From an uncultured Oscillospiraceae bacterium (lineage in GTDB: Bacteria; Bacillota; Clostridia; Oscillospirales; Acutalibacteraceae): DNA of 9,240 nucleotides. Numbering within the stretch: position 1 is the stretch's first letter; every line of letters starts with the position of its first letter. This document shows, in pieces, positions 5,859 to 9,240 of the stretch. Made by a program: the position numbers and the translations under genes. The stretch covers positions 1-9,240 of the forward strand of contig CAJJPG010000075.1 in NCBI GenBank assembly GCA_905193585.1, given 5' to 3'. The notes beneath the pieces are model-generated. The model saw only the letters and a list, made by a program, of their open reading frames with translations. It was not told the DNA's origin and ran no database searches.

Positions 5859-6742
5859 TCCGTCACCTTTTTTACGGCGGAGTATTTTTTTACCATAACC
5901 GCCGGGTGATATGAAAGCTTGGCTTGCCGCAGCCCGTCAAGCCCCATATCGTCCTCGCGGTTTATATATTTATAATTCGCAAGCTCATTCGCGGCAAATT
6001 CGCGGTTTATTACCGTGTAGCCCTCGGCATATTCGGCAAGGGATTTTTCAATGTGAATATCAAAAACCTCCGCGTTTACGGCAGAGCCGAGCGTAAATGC
6101 GACCGCCTTTTCCCCCACATATATAATACCGCCCTTGATTTTAAGCACGGCGGCGTTTTGCAGCATAATTTCAATGCCGTTTTTCTCGCAAAGCAGGTAT
6201 TTATCCGCCCGCATCTCGTTTTCGGTATACCACTCTTTGGCGCACCGCCTTATATCGTCGACGTTTTCCGCCGTAAGCGGGCAATAGCGCCAGTCGTACT
6301 GCTTTGAAAACGCGCTTATATGGTTGCGCTTGCCGTGATATTTTTTGCCCGAAAGCGTGGCTAAATCGGCGCGGTTATAAACATAATCAAATGCGTCACG
6401 TTCTTCGGTAAAGGCGTAGTGCTCACCGAAAAGCTCTTTAAATTCGGAAAGGCGCGCACCGTCCTGTACCCAAAATTCGGGATATTCCGCGCCCGAATAC
6501 TCCCGTATCATATCAATGCCTGTTTTAAGATCGTCGCCGAACGGCAGGCGGAAAACGTTTTTACCATTTTTTTCTGATTTTACAAAAAGGTGACCGTCCT
6601 TTTCCGCCCACATATTGTTATAAATATTTTGCCATACAAGCAGGTTTACAAACGCGCCCTCGCACGAAAGCTCGCCGGGGAGGGCGGTGTACTTTAAAAG
6701 CCGCGGCGCGTCTGTAACTTCAAAGTTTTTAAATTCAATCAT
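5855..6742 (-). CDS. DUF2156 protein (phosphatidylglycerol lysyltransferase C-terminal-like fold)
   Basis: A 295-residue protein of the DUF2156/COG4866 type, built from two GNAT-like halves. The hallmark stretches are KKYHGKRNHISAF (133-145) and the C-terminal NREDDMGLDGLRQAKLSYHP (261-280), both characteristic of this family. It resembles the catalytic domain of enzymes that move aminoacyl groups from tRNA to phosphatidylglycerol, but lacks the membrane-spanning flippase part of MprF and shows no membrane segment or signal peptide, so it is probably cytoplasmic. In clostridia, stand-alone members often lie beside a GNAT gene, as here (from memory). It starts 3 bases after the PBP stop and overlaps the GNAT start by 4 bases, so all three minus-strand genes are one unit. 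Its acyl donor and acceptor are unknown. Confidence 0.88.
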   Translation of the reverse strand: MIEFKNFEVTDAPRLLKYTALPGELSCEGAFVNLLVWQNIYNNMWAEKDGHLFVKSEKNGKNVFRLPFGDDLKTGIDMIREYSGAEYPEFWVQDGARLSEFKELFGEHYAFTEERDAFDYVYNRADLATLSGKKYHGKRNHISAFSKQYDWRYCPLTAENVDDIRRCAKEWYTENEMRADKYLLCEKNGIEIMLQNAAVLKIKGGIIYVGEKAVAFTLGSAVNAEVFDIHIEKSLAEYAEGYTVINREFAANELANYKYINREDDMGLDGLRQAKLSYHPAVMVKKYSAVKKVTE

Positions 6743-6745
6743 ATA

Positions 6746-9091
6746 TTACCTGTTACTCTCGGTTTGTGATGACGCGGAAGATGTAGATGAAGATGATGAG
6801 GAAGCAGTGCTTTCGGCTTTTGAGCTTTCGGCGGCTTTCTTTTCTTCTTCAGCCTTTTTAATTTCCGCAGGGGTTTTCAGCGCTGTTCCCGCGTGAGCGG
6901 TGCAAACGCCGGGGGTATTGCTCTTTTTGTACCAGCCCACGTTTTTAGAGGGGCAGGCGGATGTGGCGAGCAGCCCTGTGCTTGTGCAGTAATAGCGCTC
7001 TGTAGCGTAGCTGCTCACTTCAAATTCCTTGGGCTCAAGCCCGGTGTGGATTTTAGACATTACCGCGCTCCACATTACTCTTGCAATGCCTGCGTTGGAT
7101 ATTTTCTGCTGCTCATCATAGCCGCACCAGCAGGAGCCGATATAATAGGGGCTTCCGCCCACAAACCACAGGTCGTTTGAGTTATTTGAAGTACCGGTTT
7201 TAGCGAATATTTTCATATCCTTAATTGTATTTCTTGCGCCTGCGCCCGTACCCTGCGAGCCGTAAACTACGGTCTGTAAAAGCTTGTTCATAACTGTTGC
7301 GGTGTCTTCGCTTATTGCCATTGTGGGCGCGCTGTCATACTCAAACACAATTTCATCGTGCTGGTCGGTCACCTTGGTGAAAAGGGTGGGGGCGTGGTAT
7401 TGCCCTAAGTTGCCGAAAATGGCGTAAGCCGCGGCAGATTCCATTGTGGTTATTCCACCGTTTGTACCGCCCATGCCGAGCGGCGCTAGGTTTACATCCT
7501 CTTTTGTAAGGGTGGTAATACCGAGGGTCTTGGTAAGAAAATCAAACGAGACCTGGGTGCCTAGCTTGTTTACAAGGTATACGGGAATGGTATTTACCGA
7601 GCGTTCAAGCGCGTACTGCACTGTAATATTGCCCCAGTAGGATCCGTACCAGTTTACGGGCGTCCAGCCGTTGTAGTTGGTCTTGGTATCGTTTACAATG
7701 CTTGAATAATTCACAATATCATTCTCAATAGCCGGGGCATACGCCGCAATAGGCTTCATTGTAGAGCCCGGCTGGCGCAAAGCGCTTGTTGCGCGGTTAA
7801 ACCCGCGCTGACCGGTTTTTTCGCCTATTCCGCCCACAAGCCCCTTAACATGACCGTTATAGTCCATAACCGTCATTGAGCCCTGCAGCGTAGCGCCGTT
7901 CTTGCCCTTTATGCCGTAGGTTTTTTGGTCGGAAAATACGGTTTCCATTGTTTTTTGAATATTCGCGTCAACCGTGGCGTATATTTTATAGCCGCTTGAG
8001 TAGAATATCTGGTTGGCGTGGGTCTTTTCATAGCCGAACTTATCCATAAGCGCCCGAACTACCTGGTCAATAAGCGCGTCCACAAAATAGGAGTTATTGT
8101 CGGTTTCTTTAAGCGCGTCCTTAGAGGCTACGATTTTAACCTCCTCCGCCTTTGCTTTTTCGTATTCTTCCTTGGTTATATAGCCCTGGTCGTACATTTC
8201 GTACAAAACGGTCACGCGGCGCTTTTGGTTTGCTTCGGGGTAATCGTCGGGCGCGTAATATTTCGGGCTTTTGGTAATGGCGGCAAGGCAGGCGCACTCG
8301 GACAGGGTTAAATCCTTAACGCTTTTTCCGAAATAATAGTTAGCCGCAACCTCAACGCCGTAGGTTCCGTGCCCCATGGCTATTGTGTTTAAATAGCACT
8401 CTATAATAGTTTCCTTAACATAGTGCGTTTCAAGGTATCTCGCGCGCATAATTTCCCTTATTTTACGGCTCGGGCGCTGCGAGGTATCTCCCGTAAGGTT
8501 TTTAACCAACTGCTGCGTAATGGTAGAGCCGCCCTGATTGGAGGAGTAAAAATGTAAAAACATATTTGCAAACGCCGCAAAGGTACGCTTCCAGTCAACG
8601 CCCTGATGCTCGAAAAAGCGCTTGTCCTCAATGGCGACAAAGGCGTTTACCAGGTTTTGCGGTATGCCCTCGTAGCCCTCTTCATTCGCCTTTGCCGCTT
8701 TATCGTCGTATGATACCCATATGCGGTTGAACATACCGTGCAGGCGCTGGTATTCGGTGTAGTTGCCCTTGCCGTCATCGGTGTATATGGTGGTTGTGAA
8801 GTTGAGCTTTAAATCGTCAAGGTCTTCGTCCATTTTGCCGTCAACCATTGTAAAGGCATAAAGCAAAAAGGCGGATATAACTATACTTACGGTTATAACG
8901 CCCACAAGAAAAAGGGTAAGCACGGTTTTTAAAATGCGTTCCTTGTGCGATTTTTTCTTTTTTCTGCCTTTTTTGCCCTTTGCAGGCTCTTTTTCAATAT
9001 GAGAGGAAAAGCTGTTCAGGTCAAAACTTTCTTCGCCTGTTTCTTCAAGATTTCCCGAATTATCGTAGCTGAATAAATCCTTATTGTCCAT
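6746..9091 (-). CDS. Class A bifunctional penicillin-binding protein (PBP1A-like)
   Basis: A 781-residue peptidoglycan polymerase and cross-linker. A cytoplasmic N-terminus (1-54) ends in a very basic patch (KKGRKKKK, 40-47), followed by one membrane helix (about 55-80) and an extracellular remainder. The GT51 glycosyltransferase domain shows IEDKRFFEHQGVD (catalytic E155), QGGSTITQQLVKN (186-198), RKIREIMRARYLE (E213) and ECYLNTIAMGHGTYGVE (231-247). The transpeptidase domain has SXXK as STMK (S443, K446), SXN as SVN (498-500) and KTGT (631-634). All catalytic residues are present. The C-terminus carries five cysteines (654, 656, 702, 713, 730), a short Glu/Lys-rich stretch and a Ser/Thr/Ala tail (about 755-781), probably a flexible wall-spanning end. 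The start has a perfect GGAGGT 5 bases upstream. It leads the minus-strand operon from its own promoter. I give no symbol since pbpA, ponA and mrcA are used loosely for this class. Confidence 0.96.
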   Translation of the reverse strand: MDNKDLFSYDNSGNLEETGEESFDLNSFSSHIEKEPAKGKKGRKKKKSHKERILKTVLTLFLVGVITVSIVISAFLLYAFTMVDGKMDEDLDDLKLNFTTTIYTDDGKGNYTEYQRLHGMFNRIWVSYDDKAAKANEEGYEGIPQNLVNAFVAIEDKRFFEHQGVDWKRTFAAFANMFLHFYSSNQGGSTITQQLVKNLTGDTSQRPSRKIREIMRARYLETHYVKETIIECYLNTIAMGHGTYGVEVAANYYFGKSVKDLTLSECACLAAITKSPKYYAPDDYPEANQKRRVTVLYEMYDQGYITKEEYEKAKAEEVKIVASKDALKETDNNSYFVDALIDQVVRALMDKFGYEKTHANQIFYSSGYKIYATVDANIQKTMETVFSDQKTYGIKGKNGATLQGSMTVMDYNGHVKGLVGGIGEKTGQRGFNRATSALRQPGSTMKPIAAYAPAIENDIVNYSSIVNDTKTNYNGWTPVNWYGSYWGNITVQYALERSVNTIPVYLVNKLGTQVSFDFLTKTLGITTLTKEDVNLAPLGMGGTNGGITTMESAAAYAIFGNLGQYHAPTLFTKVTDQHDEIVFEYDSAPTMAISEDTATVMNKLLQTVVYGSQGTGAGARNTIKDMKIFAKTGTSNNSNDLWFVGGSPYYIGSCWCGYDEQQKISNAGIARVMWSAVMSKIHTGLEPKEFEVSSYATERYYCTSTGLLATSACPSKNVGWYKKSNTPGVCTAHAGTALKTPAEIKKAEEEKKAAESSKAESTASSSSSSTSSASSQTESNR

Positions 9092-9096
9092 TTGGT

Positions 9097-9102
9097 ACCT
9101 CC
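9097..9102 (-). promoter_or_regulatory. Ribosome binding site of the PBP gene
   Basis: GGAGGT on the minus strand, 5 bases before the ATG, is a perfect anti-Shine-Dalgarno match. Confidence 0.85.
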
Positions 9103-9125
9103 GTCAGCTATATAAATACACGGTT

Positions 9126-9154
9126 ATTATAACATATCGGTGCGGTAAAATCAA
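9126..9154 (-). promoter_or_regulatory. Sigma-A promoter of the PBP operon
   Basis: On the minus strand TTGATT (9154-9149) and a perfect TATAAT (9131-9126) are separated by 17 bases. The predicted start near 9119 gives a leader of about 28 bases. The -35 matches four of six consensus bases. Confidence 0.8.
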
Positions 9155-9160
9155 CTTTTA

Positions 9161-9175
9161 TATGCCGAGCGCATA
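9161..9175. repeat. Inverted repeat just upstream of the PBP -35 box
   Basis: TATGC-CGAGC-GCATA is a perfect 5-base dyad with a 5-base centre, six bases upstream of the PBP -35 hexamer. It is a possible regulator site, but short enough to be chance. Confidence 0.25.
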
Positions 9176-9184
9176 AGATTTGCG

Positions 9185-9198
9185 TTGTAGGTTTACAA
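9185..9198. repeat. TTGTA-N4-TACAA dyad in the upstream region at the right edge
   Basis: TTGTA (9185-9189) and TACAA (9194-9198) form a perfect inverted repeat about 30 bases upstream of the PBP promoter. TGTA/TACA half-sites recall BlaI/CopY-type operators, but those usually run TACA to TGTA with a 2-base gap, so the resemblance is loose. It may belong to a gene beyond the window. Confidence 0.3.
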
Positions 9199-9240
9199 TA
9201 GATGTGTTACAGAGAATAAAAAAAGAGTGACGAATGGAGC

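Noticed and set aside
6765..6855. Low-complexity GAT/GAA/GAG-rich stretch as a DNA repeat element
   Set aside because: It is explained by the Ser/Thr/Ala- and Lys/Glu-rich C-terminal tail of the PBP on the minus strand.

Overview
The window looks like chromosomal DNA from an anaerobic Clostridia-type Firmicute, probably a gut Oscillospirales/Ruminococcaceae-like lineage. The basis is strong AGGAGG-type ribosome sites, consensus sigma-A promoters, frequent ATA isoleucine codons at medium G+C, an Isc/Nif-type desulfurase-scaffold pair, and a PflX-type radical SAM enzyme. The lineage is an inference from gene content and style, not from a marker gene. No mobile element, CRISPR array, tRNA or rRNA is visible, and most of the window is ordinary core-genome content.

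Left part, plus strand (1-1605): the 3' part of an iron-sulfur assembly operon. It holds a cysteine desulfurase, lacking only about its first three codons, and a NifU/IscU scaffold that overlaps it by 14 bases. The desulfurase has an in-frame TAG at 579-581, five codons before the PLP lysine, while everything on both sides of it is intact. An intrinsic terminator (1644-1680) ends the operon.

Middle part, plus strand (1714-5405): a perfect TTGACA-N17-TATAAT promoter drives typA/bipA, a DEDDh 3'-5' exonuclease with a C-terminal zinc-ribbon-like module, and a PflX-family radical SAM protein. The three reading frames overlap (4 and 32 bases), so they are a translationally coupled unit. A strong hairpin plus T7 terminator at 5380-5405 ends it, and lies inside the 3' end of the opposing gene.

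Right part, minus strand (9154-5299): a promoter at 9126-9154 drives a class A bifunctional penicillin-binding protein, a DUF2156 (LPG-synthase-C-like) acyltransferase-fold protein and a small GNAT acetyltransferase. They are spaced by 3 bases and then a 4-base overlap. A probable minus-strand terminator lies inside the 3' end of the radical SAM gene, so the two convergent operons each carry the other's terminator in their own coding sequence.

The observations most worth checking are the amber codon in the desulfurase, the interlocked terminators, the exonuclease/zinc-ribbon protein tied to typA, and unexplained dyads at the right edge. I did not find convincing evidence of a wholly new system.
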